Part shown: piece after piece, positions 6,875-15,086 of the stretch
Position numbering within the stretch: the first letter of the stretch is position 1
How the letters are laid out: the number at the start of each line of letters is the position of its first letter
Source of the DNA: Deltaproteobacteria bacterium
Lineage (GTDB): Bacteria; Desulfobacterota; BSN033; UBA1163
Direction of reading: 5' to 3'
Length of the DNA stretch: 34,619 bases
Assembly (NCBI GenBank): GCA_016875195.1
Contig: VGRY01000045.1
Location: 1-34,619, forward strand
The notes under the pieces: generated by a model
The model's input: only the letters and a program-made list of their open reading frames with translations
What the model was told of the DNA's origin: nothing
Databases searched by the model: none
Program-made: the position numbers and the translations under genes

Positions 6875-7795
6875 TTACCCCCTATAGATTTTGAGCTGGT
6901 CCGTGTCAATCTTTCCAAGGCCCCGCTGATGGGCAATGAGGAGATGTTCCACCTGCCTGCCTTTAAAATTCTGGCCGTACCATGGGACGATGGTGACCCC
7001 GTAAGAATCCACTGCTACCGGATCTGTGCCGGCAATGATGAGATTCGGTTTTTTAACTTCGCCCGGGCCTCCGGGTCCGCCCGAAGTCAGGGCCCGTGTG
7101 GCATCGATGATCGTCAACTGGGGTTTGATCACGGTAGCCAGATCAGACAGAGCTTGATTGATGTTGATCCTGGAGTGGAAACTTTCACGATCCCAGATCA
7201 GACCCATCAGTCCCTTCAGGCCGAGACTTACGCCTGTGGCGGAGTGGGATTTGGCAACGGGAATATTGATGAGGAGATCGCATTCTAACACTTCCTGGAT
7301 GACCTCCACCCGGTTCAATACCTTCCCCTGCGGGATATTGATCTCTTTAAAGAACTTCCTTTCCTGGAAAGCCTGTACGTGGGCACCGGAAATATTCTTG
7401 CATGCTTCACGAATGCCGGATCTTTCAAGGCAGAGTTCTGCCCGGTGCAGGGTGTGATCAAGAATTAGAACTCTATTGGCCCCTGCTTGGATGCATTCCT
7501 GAGCGACAGCAGCAACAACAAGGGGATGGGTGGTTGCTCCAAAATCAGGCGTTCGGGCAAAGGACATGTTGGGCTTTAGAGCAACGCGTTGGCCTTTTTT
7601 AACAAAACGGGAAATTCCTCCCAGTGCTTCCAGAGCCTTTTTTGTAGCAGCAGCAGGATCTCCCGAGGTCACCACAAGGTCATATTCTTCTTTGGCAAAC
7701 GAGAAAGACGGCCTGCCAGCAACACCTAATGCTGTTCCCGTAGCTGCCATTTTCAAAAATTTACGCCGTGTCATATTGTGGTTATATTTGGTCAT
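6875..7795 (-). CDS. DUF362-domain protein with Tat signal
   Basis: 306 residues. A twin-arginine signal (MTRRKFLKMAATGTALGVAG) begins at residue 9, so the ATG at 7795 or the internal Met8 could be the start. The rest is a DUF362 domain, recognised from VALKPNMSFARTPDFGATTH and the DLLINIPVAKSHS / GLKGLMGLI segments. DUF362 proteins often accompany ferredoxin-type genes; their reaction is not established. It lies between the polyferredoxin and the aldo/keto reductase genes, all on the same strand. Confidence 0.85.
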   Translation of the reverse strand: MTKYNHNMTRRKFLKMAATGTALGVAGRPSFSFAKEEYDLVVTSGDPAAATKKALEALGGISRFVKKGQRVALKPNMSFARTPDFGATTHPLVVAAVAQECIQAGANRVLILDHTLHRAELCLERSGIREACKNISGAHVQAFQERKFFKEINIPQGKVLNRVEVIQEVLECDLLINIPVAKSHSATGVSLGLKGLMGLIWDRESFHSRININQALSDLATVIKPQLTIIDATRALTSGGPGGPGEVKKPNLIIAGTDPVAVDSYGVTIVPWYGQNFKGRQVEHLLIAHQRGLGKIDTDQLKIYRG

Positions 7796-7852
7796 GATGA
7801 TTCCTTTCTATATGCGTTCCATTCGACGCATTCGCTGTCATTCGTGGGATTT

Positions 7853-9058
7853 TTACCCAAGAAACTCCGGCGGGACCTCTTTAAGCCGGGCCACATCACG
7901 AACCTTCTTTGAAACGTTGAACCCGATGGAGCATTTCACCGGGCAGTAAGAGCAGTCCTCACAAACCCTATTAGAAAGATCGAGTGACGCGATCAGATCC
8001 TGAGCATGTGCCACACTTCGGTAGTCGTAAGTGTACATGTAGGCCCGCATCAGGTCAGGGATGGGAAGTTTTTCCAGACATTGCCCCAAACATTGTCTGC
8101 AACCCTGGCAGTATAATCCGCGGATGGAGGCTTCCTTCTGCAGTTCTATTTTTTCTGGTTCGGTGAGGGTCAAGTCATCCATGATGGACAGGTCGGTCTC
8201 TATATGTTCAAAGGCAGTAAACCCAGCAATCACCGTATGAACGTTGGGGTCCTGAAGCATCCATTTGAAAGAAGCAGGGATATTTTTGACGGTCGGTGGT
8301 TGCTGGTTAAGGCCCCGTACGGCTTTCATTCCGACAATTCCAATACCCGTCTGAGAGGCTCGGGCAATTGCTTTTCTCACATCCTGATAATGTTTCTGTT
8401 TGAAAGTATAAGCGGTCAGAATGACATCATGGAGTTTTGAATCGGTTACCGCGTCAATGACCTCTGGCTCATTGCTGTGAGTGGAAACCCCAGAAAATCT
8501 GATTTTTCCATCTTTCCTCGCCTGTTCGAACGCTTTAAGAATTGGTTCATACATGACCGATTCTTTTCTCGACCCCCCATGTTGATAGAGGATATCCACA
8601 TAATCAATGCCCAGACGCTTCAAACTTATATCGAGTCTCTTGAGAAATTCTTCGGTGGTTGCTCCTTCCTGATATAGGCCTGTAGCTCGGTTCTGAGGGA
8701 GATTTATCTTGGTGGCAATATAGTATGAGTGTCTGGGTCGTCCTTTAATTACCTCTCCGATCGTTTGCTCATTTCGGCCCTGCATATAGCCGTGGGCTGT
8801 GTCCAGAAGTAAAATCCCAGAATCCAAAGCCGCCCGGATGATATTGGGATTATCTGTGAGCATGACGCCCATGTTAATGACAGGAAGCTTCAGTCCTGTC
8901 TTTCCGAGAGTGCGGTAGATCATCTTCCTCTCTTTTCCTTTGGCCTCGACAACTCTTACATCCTGTTTGATGTCAAGTTGGGGAAGAAAAAAGAGTCCAC
9001 CAAACCCCGCCAAAGTTGACTTCATGAAATTCCTTCTGTCAATGAGGTTCTTTCCCAT
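7853..9058 (-). CDS. Exported aldo/keto reductase with C-terminal Fe-S clusters
   Basis: 401 residues. A Tat-type leader (DRRNFMKSTLAGFGGLFFLP) is followed by an aldo/keto reductase barrel from about residue 45 (RTLGKTGLKLPVINMG). It keeps the catalytic Asp and Tyr (LLDTAHGYMQGRNE) and a conserved Lys (ATKIN). The C-terminal part adds two Cys clusters, CQGCRQCLGQC (about 318-328) and CEDCSYCPVKC (about 365-375). This suggests electron delivery through Fe-S centres. The natural substrate is unknown. It is the first gene of the three-gene redox group. Confidence 0.87.
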   Translation of the reverse strand: MGKNLIDRRNFMKSTLAGFGGLFFLPQLDIKQDVRVVEAKGKERKMIYRTLGKTGLKLPVINMGVMLTDNPNIIRAALDSGILLLDTAHGYMQGRNEQTIGEVIKGRPRHSYYIATKINLPQNRATGLYQEGATTEEFLKRLDISLKRLGIDYVDILYQHGGSRKESVMYEPILKAFEQARKDGKIRFSGVSTHSNEPEVIDAVTDSKLHDVILTAYTFKQKHYQDVRKAIARASQTGIGIVGMKAVRGLNQQPPTVKNIPASFKWMLQDPNVHTVIAGFTAFEHIETDLSIMDDLTLTEPEKIELQKEASIRGLYCQGCRQCLGQCLEKLPIPDLMRAYMYTYDYRSVAHAQDLIASLDLSNRVCEDCSYCPVKCSIGFNVSKKVRDVARLKEVPPEFLG

Positions 9059-9149
9059 ACCTCACACCCTTTCTCCCCCTGTTTAGCTTTAGTTATTTGT
9101 GAATAAGATTAGTGCAAAATGCCAATTCCGCTGTCGTGGAAAGTACGAA

Positions 9150-9320
9150 ATTAAACTCTAAACTATAAACTCTAAATCCTAAATAAACACAAAATTAAAA
9201 AAATCAAATGTTAAAAAGTTTATCAAGACTTCTCTCGTCCCTTTCATACAGTTTTGAGTTTTGTATTTTGGACATTTGAGTTTATTTAGAGTTTAGGATT
9301 TCGAGTTTAGTGTTTAACAT
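9150..9320. repeat. Word-like inverted repeat
   Basis: The left arm (9152-9215) is made of aaactctaaa/atcctaaataaac words. The right arm (9255-9318) carries their complements (gtttatttagagtttaggat). The arms pair imperfectly over roughly 50 nt. The 287-bp gap 9059-9345 holds nothing else recognisable. Confidence 0.75.
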
Positions 9321-9345
9321 ATTTGTTAAAAAATTTTGTCACTTG

Positions 9346-10206
9346 TCACTTTTTTAGTAACCTTTCTTCAAAAAGCTTGAGGTATTTTAAACGAAGAGAA
9401 GCCTCATTAAGATTAATTATGCCCCATACGTATCTCCCTTGCCACTGAAGATCAATTTCTCCATGGTGGGGATCGGAGAGGGTATAGCGGCCTTCTCTTA
9501 TTTCCTTTATCGGGCTCTTGATGGTCTGAAGATATTTTTCAATCGTGGTCTTGCATTCATCCCTATTCTCCCTCTCCATGACAAATAATTTGAATTTCTT
9601 GCCTTGAAGTTCGTAATCAGCAGTAAAGCCGGATTGAAAGAAAGCATAGCCCAATAAGTTTTTAGAGATGAACATCTCTGAATTCCTTTTTTTCCCTTCT
9701 GGGGGAAAAAAGGACAACATTGCAGGGAAGGATCCCTTCGGGCCTAAATTTTCTGCCACTTTTTTAGCAATGGAAACTAACACCGCCTCATCTTCCGGTT
9801 CGGTATTTGAGGCGCTTATCTTTACGTAGTAAGGACCTGTCAGAAAATTGAGAAATCCTTTTTCGTAATACGCCTGCACACCGATATCGAGGAACTTGGC
9901 TCCGGAAAGGCGCTCCTGACTGTAAATCCCGAAGGCAAGGAGGGGAGTTTTATGACGATAAACATCAACGGTTACTGAGGCTTTCTTTTCGTTCTGATAT
10001 TCGGCAACTTTCAATTCCTCAAAATCATAAGTGAGGTAGAGATCCGCCGCCCCATTGATATATTCATAAAGATTTTTTGTATTAAAAGTGTCGACCTCCC
10101 CGGACTGCTTCCATCCAACAATATCAGGAAATTTAAAGTCCTTTGCTTCTGAAATTGAGCTCCATAAGAACATAAAGATGCCTAACCCTATATAAATCTT
10201 TTTCAT
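9346..10206 (-). CDS. Secreted DUF6599-type protein
   Basis: 286 residues starting at the ATG at 10206 (MKKIYIGLGIFMFLWSSISE), a clear signal peptide; the longer frame up to 10287 lacks one and overlaps the next gene. The mature part (FKFPDIVGWKQSGEV, then NLYEYINGAADLYLTYDFEE) resembles DUF6599 proteins, which are exported and of unknown role. No catalytic motif is evident. Confidence 0.7.
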   Translation of the reverse strand: MKKIYIGLGIFMFLWSSISEAKDFKFPDIVGWKQSGEVDTFNTKNLYEYINGAADLYLTYDFEELKVAEYQNEKKASVTVDVYRHKTPLLAFGIYSQERLSGAKFLDIGVQAYYEKGFLNFLTGPYYVKISASNTEPEDEAVLVSIAKKVAENLGPKGSFPAMLSFFPPEGKKRNSEMFISKNLLGYAFFQSGFTADYELQGKKFKLFVMERENRDECKTTIEKYLQTIKSPIKEIREGRYTLSDPHHGEIDLQWQGRYVWGIINLNEASLRLKYLKLFEERLLKK

Positions 10207-10243
10207 TGTCTTGAATCCTTTCTTTTTTATGGGTGACCCAAAT

Positions 10244-11467
10244 TTAAAACCCCAGGATATTCTTCCAGTTATAATTGAAAACGCCATCTTTTAATTGAAA
10301 GTTAGAGGGAGAAGCTGAAATGATTGACGAGGTGAGAACTCCTGGAGTTAGTTCTCTTGAGATCCTGTAAAGCGCAGAGGCATGTTTAGGCCAGATCGTC
10401 ATTGCACTTTTGATCTCCATCAGATGAAATTTCTGCCCAAGCTCAAGCAAGAGGTCTACCTCCAGTCCATCATAAGTCCGCAGGTAATAAGTTGCAGGTG
10501 TCAGGCCAGAATGAAGAAATCTCTTTAGGACATCCGTAATGATCATTGTTTCAAATAGGTTTGAAAAGCTCGGACTGTTCAGTAGGGTTTCCCGGTCGTG
10601 AAGGCCCAAAAGGTAAGAAGCAAGGGCCGTGTCATTGAAATATAATTTCGGACTTTTAATCAGGCGCTTCCCAATATTTTTGTAGTAAGGGTAGAGTAAA
10701 TAAATTTGGTAACTGGTTTCCAGGATGGATAACCATCTTTTTATGGTGGTTACACTTAAACCAATTTCTTTAGCCCATTCTGATTGATTGAGTATCTGGC
10801 CGGTTCGAACCGCACAAAGCTTCAAAAATCTTTCAAATTGGCTTAAGTCTCCGATATGAGCGAGATTTCGAACATCTCTTTCCAGGTAGGTGGAGATATA
10901 TGAACTGCACCACAATTGTCGATCCACTGCACGTTTGCTGGCAATCTCGGGATAGCATCCTCGTAGAATAACTTCGCTTAAAGAAACTTTGTCTTGACAT
11001 GCCTGTTGGAGGGTCAACTCTTTTAACCAAGTGGTTGGATCTTGAGCAATCTCTCCCTTGCCTATCCGCTCCGCAAAGGAGAAGGGGAGAAGAGAGAGTA
11101 CCGCGACTCTGCCTGCGAGAGATTGGCTCACCCCCTGCATTAAAGTAAAATTTTGTGATCCCGTAAATAGCCATTGGCCAGGGGTCCTTTTCTGGTCAAT
11201 GCGGGTCTTAACATAAGAGAGCAATTCCGGGACATATTGAATTTCATCAATGATGACAGGAGGTCCATGTTGCTCCAAAAAATGAAGAGGATCCTCCTTT
11301 GCTCTCATTCTAACATCTGGCTCCTCGAGGGTGACAAACCGATGGGTTTTTGAACATAGGGTTTTGAGTAGGGTCGTTTTCCCGGATTGTCTCGGGCCCG
11401 TGACGACAATCGCCGGAAAAGTCTTGATAGCCCGCTGGATCACTCGTCCTAAAATACGAGGCTTCAT
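10244..11467 (-). CDS. AAA ATPase with DUF4143 domain
   Basis: 407 residues. Walker A is GPRQSGKTTL near residue 24, Walker B is VIIDEIQYVPELL near residue 91, and an arginine-containing sensor follows (FTGSQNFTLMQ). From about residue 200 the DUF4143 region follows, with a winged-helix-like segment (WAKEIGLSVTTIKRWLSILE) and a C-terminal nuclease-like fold (YDGLEVDLLLELG.KFHLMEIKSA). These ATPases are common in accessory DNA; their function is not settled. Confidence 0.85.
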   Translation of the reverse strand: MKPRILGRVIQRAIKTFPAIVVTGPRQSGKTTLLKTLCSKTHRFVTLEEPDVRMRAKEDPLHFLEQHGPPVIIDEIQYVPELLSYVKTRIDQKRTPGQWLFTGSQNFTLMQGVSQSLAGRVAVLSLLPFSFAERIGKGEIAQDPTTWLKELTLQQACQDKVSLSEVILRGCYPEIASKRAVDRQLWCSSYISTYLERDVRNLAHIGDLSQFERFLKLCAVRTGQILNQSEWAKEIGLSVTTIKRWLSILETSYQIYLLYPYYKNIGKRLIKSPKLYFNDTALASYLLGLHDRETLLNSPSFSNLFETMIITDVLKRFLHSGLTPATYYLRTYDGLEVDLLLELGQKFHLMEIKSAMTIWPKHASALYRISRELTPGVLTSSIISASPSNFQLKDGVFNYNWKNILGF

Positions 11468-11576
11468 GCTCGTATTTTATACCCTTAATATTTAATATGT
11501 CAAGTTAAAATTTCAGGGTAATAAAATCCTCCCATTCCAACCACTCCAATCCATCGAGTCTTGATGTCCCCTGTAC

Positions 11577-11641
11577 AATCGGGGACGGATTCTGATTTTG
11601 GACTATCGAGTAAGACCTTAAATTTGAACCCGTCCCCGATT
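11577..11641. repeat. Inverted repeat AATCGGGGACGG / CCGTCCCCGATT
   Basis: Two perfect 12-nt arms at 11577-11588 and 11630-11641 flank a 41-nt loop. It sits in the 405-bp gap between the AAA ATPase and the toxin-antitoxin pair. The segment 11820-11862 also resembles a worn copy of a CTCACC..GGGGGA-type repeat; otherwise the gap appears empty. Confidence 0.7.
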
Positions 11642-11737
11642 TCTCAATTTCATTATTGAAAGTAATAAAAAACTGTCGTTAACTCTCTGATCGCTTAGAA
11701 AACAGAGACGAGTGGCACGAATAGGGTTTATTCTTGA

Positions 11738-12108
<371 letters not shown>

Positions 12109-12109
<1 letters not shown>

Positions 12110-12507
12110 TGAAAATCAAACTCGACGAGAATATTTCGCGCCATTTGAAGCCACATCTTCAGCAAGTAGGACATGATATCTTCACTGCTACGGAGGAAGG
12201 CTTGACAGGAAAGTCCGATGTTGAAGTCGGAGCTTCTGCAAAATCAGAAGGATTAATACTTTTTACCCTTGACCTTGAATTTGCAGACCTCCGGAAATTT
12301 CCCCCTGGAACCCATCCAGGCATTGTTTTATTTCGACCTCTAAGTATGGGTCCTTTGGCTACAAACCGTTTCATTGTCAATTTTGTTAAAGAAACGGATA
12401 TGATTGCCCTAGCAGGATGCACTGTCGTCGTTGATCCTACGCGTGTCCGGATCAGACGTCCGCCTCTGGACACAGATACTCCAGATTGGGAGGAGATACC
12501 CGAATGA
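12109..12507 (+). CDS. DUF5615 PIN-like toxin
   Basis: 132 residues. Acidic PIN-like residues are visible in MKIKLDENISRHLKPHL (N-terminus) and LFTLDLEFADLRKFP (central). It is the predicted RNase partner of the DUF433 antitoxin, overlapping it by one base. The last ~20 residues (RRPPLDTDTPDWEEIPE) are an acidic tail not typical of the core fold. Confidence 0.88.
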
Positions 12508-12672
12508 TATTGTGCTGGAGGTTATTTGTGCGAATTGGTCCGGTCGAGTTAGTCCCGTTTGCTGTCAAATAATTGATCCAATTGCTTCTCGTTATATTCC
12601 TTGATCATGACGGCCTCATCCGCCGGCGGTTAAGAACTAATCGGGGGGAAAGTCCCCTGGATTTTTTTAGCC

Positions 12673-12701
12673 TTGACAACTAAACAAATGTATAGTATCA
12701 T
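12673..12701 (+). promoter_or_regulatory. Sigma-70 promoter of lexA with candidate LexA operator in the spacer
   Basis: TTGACA (12673-12678), a 17-nt spacer and TATCAT (12696-12701) form a near-consensus promoter. The sequence ACTAAACAAATGTATAGT (12679-12696) is an imperfect dyad (14 of 18 positions symmetric: ACTA..AC / GT..TAGT) lying exactly between the two boxes, where a repressor would block polymerase. It is about 225 nt before lexA. That this is the operator of this LexA is inference. Confidence 0.6.
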
Positions 12702-12712
12702 AAAGGCGGAAA

Positions 12713-12880
12713 CTCGAAATTCGAATATCGTCATGCCCGAGGCAGATCCGCCTCCGGCGGAAAATTCGAAACAAACCCAAAATTCAAATATCAAAACTTT
12801 AAACTTTTCCGTTTAGGACATTAGAGTTTTGAAAATTCGTGCTTGTTTCGGATTTAGGATTTCGTGCTTCGGATTTACGT
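12713..12880. repeat. Word-like inverted repeat in the lexA leader
   Basis: The left arm has aattcgaa-type words (12713-12790). The right arm has ttcggatttaggatttcgtg words (12830-12878). The loop contains nested CCGCC/GGCGG palindromes (12743-12760). The right arm shares wording with 14752-14818 and 9255-9318. With the promoter upstream, it would be part of the lexA leader transcript. Confidence 0.7.
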
Positions 12881-12883
12881 TCG

Positions 12884-12912
12884 GTAGGGAACGGTTTCAA
12901 ACCGTTCCCTAC
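12884..12912. repeat. 29-bp perfect palindrome before lexA
   Basis: Arms GTAGGGAACGGTTT and AAACCGTTCCCTAC surround one base. It ends 13 nt before the lexA ATG, just before the ribosome binding site (GGGGAGG). Same outer arms as 15083-15110 and 14339-14364. Confidence 0.85.
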
Positions 12913-12924
12913 AGGGGAGGAATT

Positions 12925-13548
12925 ATGGAACTGACGGAACGGCAGAGAGAGATTTTTGAGTTTGTTCAAGGGTTTATCAGGGAGAAGGGGTATCCTCCTT
13001 CCATAAGAGAGGTGGGCGGACATTTCCATATTTACCCAAGGGCTGTCTTCGACCACCTCAAGGCGCTGGAGAGAAAGGGCTATCTGAAACGGCAGGGGGC
13101 GATGTCCAGAGGGATTGAGATATGTGTCTTTGAGGAAGATAAGTTTCGGAAGGGAAGCAGATCGTTGATCCGGGAGATTCCTGTTTTAGGAAGGGTAGCC
13201 GCAGGAAAACCTACCTTGGCTGTGGAGAATGTGGAGGGATCGATTCCACTTCCGGCGGAATGGGCAAAAGGGAAGGAAACCTTTCTCCTGAAGGTGAAAG
13301 GTGACAGCATGTCTCCCTATATCCTTCCGGACGATTATGTGATCGTTCGATCCCAACCTTCGGCTGAGAATGGAGATGTGGTGGTGACTCTGATGGGGGA
13401 AGAGGCGACCGTGAAGCGGTTTTTCAAAAGAAAGGGAAAGATCGAACTGAAGCCGGATAACGAACATCTGGAGGCGATTCGAATTGAAGAAGGAGCAGGA
13501 GAGATTCAGATCATCGGAAAAGTGATCGGGGTGTTTCGAAAGTGCTAA
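12925..13548 (+). CDS. lexA: LexA repressor
   Basis: 207 residues from the ATG at 12925 (MELTERQREI), preceded by GGGGAGG; the longer frame from 12829 is translated repeat. The N-terminal winged helix (YPPSIREVGGHF) binds DNA. The C-terminal peptidase has the self-cleavage pair Ala93-Gly94 (GRVAAGKP), catalytic Ser128 (KGDSMSP) and Lys164 (ATVKRFF). It represses damage-inducible genes until RecA filaments trigger cleavage. Downstream on the same strand are a RecA-like protein, a small protein and a DNA polymerase, so it probably autoregulates this cassette. Confidence 0.95.
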   Translation: MELTERQREIFEFVQGFIREKGYPPSIREVGGHFHIYPRAVFDHLKALERKGYLKRQGAMSRGIEICVFEEDKFRKGSRSLIREIPVLGRVAAGKPTLAVENVEGSIPLPAEWAKGKETFLLKVKGDSMSPYILPDDYVIVRSQPSAENGDVVVTLMGEEATVKRFFKRKGKIELKPDNEHLEAIRIEEGAGEIQIIGKVIGVFRKC

Positions 13549-13552
13549 ACAA

Positions 13553-14043
13553 AGTTCGGAGTTGGGAGTTTGGAGTTCGGAGCAAAATCTAAAAACTAAC
13601 ATGAGTTCGGAGAGAAATCTTTAAACTAAAAAAGGAGGGATTTATGGATGAAGAGAGATTTGATTTTGAAAATTTGAAGGTTTATCAGAAGGCCCTCGAA
13701 TATGTGGATTTTGCGTATCGGATTACAAAAGATTTTCCAAAAGAAGAAATGTTTTCATTAGCAGATCAATTCAAAAGAGCTTCCATATCGATCTGTCTGA
13801 ATATTGCGGAAGGAAGTGGGGGGACTAAAACAGAATTTAATCGCTTTCTTAAAATAGCAAGGAGATCCGTAAGAGAGTGTATTGCAATTACTGAAATTTC
13901 TTGCAGACAGAAATTCATCGGTGACAAAGCTAAACAACAATCCAGAAGTTTCTGTTTAGAACTTTCGAAAATGATTCATGGATTGATCAAGTCTTTAAGG
14001 GGTTGAAAAAATGCTCCGAACTCCCAACTCCGAACTCCGAACT
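13553..14043. mobile_element. Putative mobile unit: four-helix-bundle gene between 32-bp inverted repeats
   Basis: The 32-nt ends 13553-13584 (agttcggagttgggag...) and 14012-14043 (inverse) match at 30 of 32 positions. They enclose a single gene for a 23S-IVS-type four-helix-bundle protein. No transposase and no clear target duplication are visible. The unit sits between lexA and the RecA-like gene; its right repeat is read as the first codons of that gene. Related aGTTCGGAG words occur inside polB (16416-16446). Confidence 0.6.
13644..14006 (+). CDS. Four-helix-bundle protein (23S rRNA IVS-encoded family)
   Basis: 120 residues. The family is recognised from FENLKVYQKALEYVDFAYRI at the N-terminus, QFKRASISICLNIAEGSG in the middle and RFLKIARRSVRECI. 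Relatives are encoded inside 23S rRNA intervening sequences, and a related bundle is the Avd protein of diversity-generating retroelements; their molecular role is unclear. AAGGAGGG lies 6-10 nt before the ATG. The end of the gene supplies a ribosome binding site (AAGGGG, 13997-14002) for the next gene. Confidence 0.9.
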   Translation: MDEERFDFENLKVYQKALEYVDFAYRITKDFPKEEMFSLADQFKRASISICLNIAEGSGGTKTEFNRFLKIARRSVRECIAITEISCRQKFIGDKAKQQSRSFCLELSKMIHGLIKSLRG

Positions 14044-14745
14044 ATGTTCCCACTCGATGAAGTTCTGTTGCAGGTTCAGGCTACTTCGCCGAAGAAGGTT
14101 CTTTTTCGGGGGGAGGGGACAGGAGGGATTGCCTCCTATGTGGCGGGGTGGATGGCAGGCAAAGGGATGGATGTCATCATTCTGGACGGTGCGAATCGTT
14201 TTAATCCTTATGTAGCCTCCTCCTTTGCAAGAAAAGCGTTGATTCCGCCGGAAGAGATTCTTAAGCGGATTCGGATCGCAAGAGCCTTCACCTGCTACCA
14301 GATGGCAACGCTGATGGGGGAGAAATTGTTTTCCTTCCTAGGGACAATTGGTCAATTGTCCCTACAGAAAATCCAGGTGCTTCTTCTTGGGCCCATTACC
14401 ACCTTTCTGGATGAAGATGTACCGGAGAGAGAGGTCGGCCCCCTTTTTGAGAGGGCTCTGAAGAAAGTGGCGGAAATGGCTGTGGAGGGTGTGCCTTTCT
14501 TTCTGTTTCAGTCTTCGGTTGCTCCCAGTTCTAAAAGAGCATCCCTCATGAGAAGGCTCTCCGATTTTTCGGATCTGGTCTGGAGGATATCTCTCGAGGA
14601 CGAAGAACCAAAGATGATTTTGGAAAAGAGAAGGGAGTTGAATCACAAAACATTTTTTCATTCTTCTCTTATATACCCCCCTCACCTCCCGTGGTCGGGT
14701 CTAATCGACAATCCTCTCCCCCCCAGGGGAGAGGAGATAATTTGA
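14011..14745 (+). CDS. RecA/RadA-like protein with degenerate P-loop, in the lexA-polB cassette
   Basis: 244 residues. The core (about 12-220) looks like a RecA/RadA fold: KKVLFRGEGTGGIASYVAG sits where Walker A should be but lacks the GK[ST]; ARAFTCYQMATLM and the hydrophobic strand VLLLGPITTFLDED resemble RadA motifs. By position it may play an ImuA-like role with the polymerase (inference). The ATG at 14011 is chosen because AAGGGG lies 8 nt upstream; the older ATG at 14044 has none. The first 11 residues (MLRTPNSELRT) come from the inverted repeat. A palindrome is translated at 14339-14364, and the last ~25 residues are repeat-derived. Confidence 0.7.
   Translation: MLRTPNSELRTMFPLDEVLLQVQATSPKKVLFRGEGTGGIASYVAGWMAGKGMDVIILDGANRFNPYVASSFARKALIPPEEILKRIRIARAFTCYQMATLMGEKLFSFLGTIGQLSLQKIQVLLLGPITTFLDEDVPEREVGPLFERALKKVAEMAVEGVPFFLFQSSVAPSSKRASLMRRLSDFSDLVWRISLEDEEPKMILEKRRELNHKTFFHSSLIYPPHLPWSGLIDNPLPPRGEEII
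14339..14364. repeat. Palindrome inside the RecA-like gene
   Basis: TAGGGACAATTG, GT, then CAATTGTCCCTA. It is read in frame as roughly LGTIGQLSLQ, keeping the gene open. Confidence 0.85.
14672..14735. repeat. REP-like repeat encoding the C-terminus of the RecA-like protein
   Basis: Consists of ccccccctcacctccc followed by ctctcccccccaggggagag. The translation (YPPHLPWSG.IDNPLPPRGEE) is typical of translated CTCACC/GGGGAGAG repeats rather than of a folded domain. Confidence 0.65.
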
Positions 14746-14751
14746 TTGTTT

Positions 14752-14818
14752 TGGTCATTTGGACATTCGAACTTTGGATTTGTTTAGTGCTTCGATATTC
14801 GAATTTCGGATTTACGAG
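14752..14818. repeat. Word-like repeat (single arm)
   Basis: Contains ggacattcgaactttggatt and attcgaatttcggatttacg. It shares phrases with the right arms at 12790-12878 and 9270-9318. Confidence 0.6.
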
Positions 14819-14822
14819 GTCT

Positions 14823-15086
14823 ATGATGGGACGAACCGTTTTGCCTTTCAGTCAGGTGCTGGAGCAGGAAGTCCAGGAGTGGAGAAAGTTTCGAAGGGGC
14901 CTGCGTAAAGAGGATCAGCAGTTTCTCGACCGGCTCTTCGAAAAAGCGAGGCTTCATGTGCAGGCCGGAGTCTATGCTTCAAGACCCTGGCCTTTTGAAA
15001 CGATCCTGATTTCTATCCTCATCGAACACGAGAAGACTCTGGCGGAATTGAGAGAGAGGTTAAGGTCCCTGGAAGAGAAGCCGTAG
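14823..15086 (+). CDS. Small conserved-looking protein of the polB cassette
   Basis: 87 residues, charged and mostly helical: LEQEVQEWRKFRRGLRKEDQ, then FDRLFEKARLHVQAG-like text, ending in ELRERLRSLEEKP. Start at the ATG pair 14823/14826 with GAGG before it. I do not recognise the family. Its place between the RecA-like gene and polB suggests a polymerase or clamp partner. The TAG stop is supplied by the left arm of the palindrome at 15083-15110, so the original C-terminus may have been different. Confidence 0.65.
   Translation: MMGRTVLPFSQVLEQEVQEWRKFRRGLRKEDQQFLDRLFEKARLHVQAGVYASRPWPFETILISILIEHEKTLAELRERLRSLEEKP

Noticed and set aside
9150-9320. CRISPR-like array
   Set aside because: The repeated words have irregular length and spacing, with no constant repeat/spacer pattern.
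12533-12620. Possible minus-strand small gene end (MIKEYNEKQLDQLFDSKRD)
   Set aside because: A stop lies just upstream in frame and only about 20 codons remain; at most a fragment.
12829-12924. Longer lexA start
   Set aside because: The extra 32 residues are translated word-like repeat and palindrome; the ribosome binding site sits before 12925.
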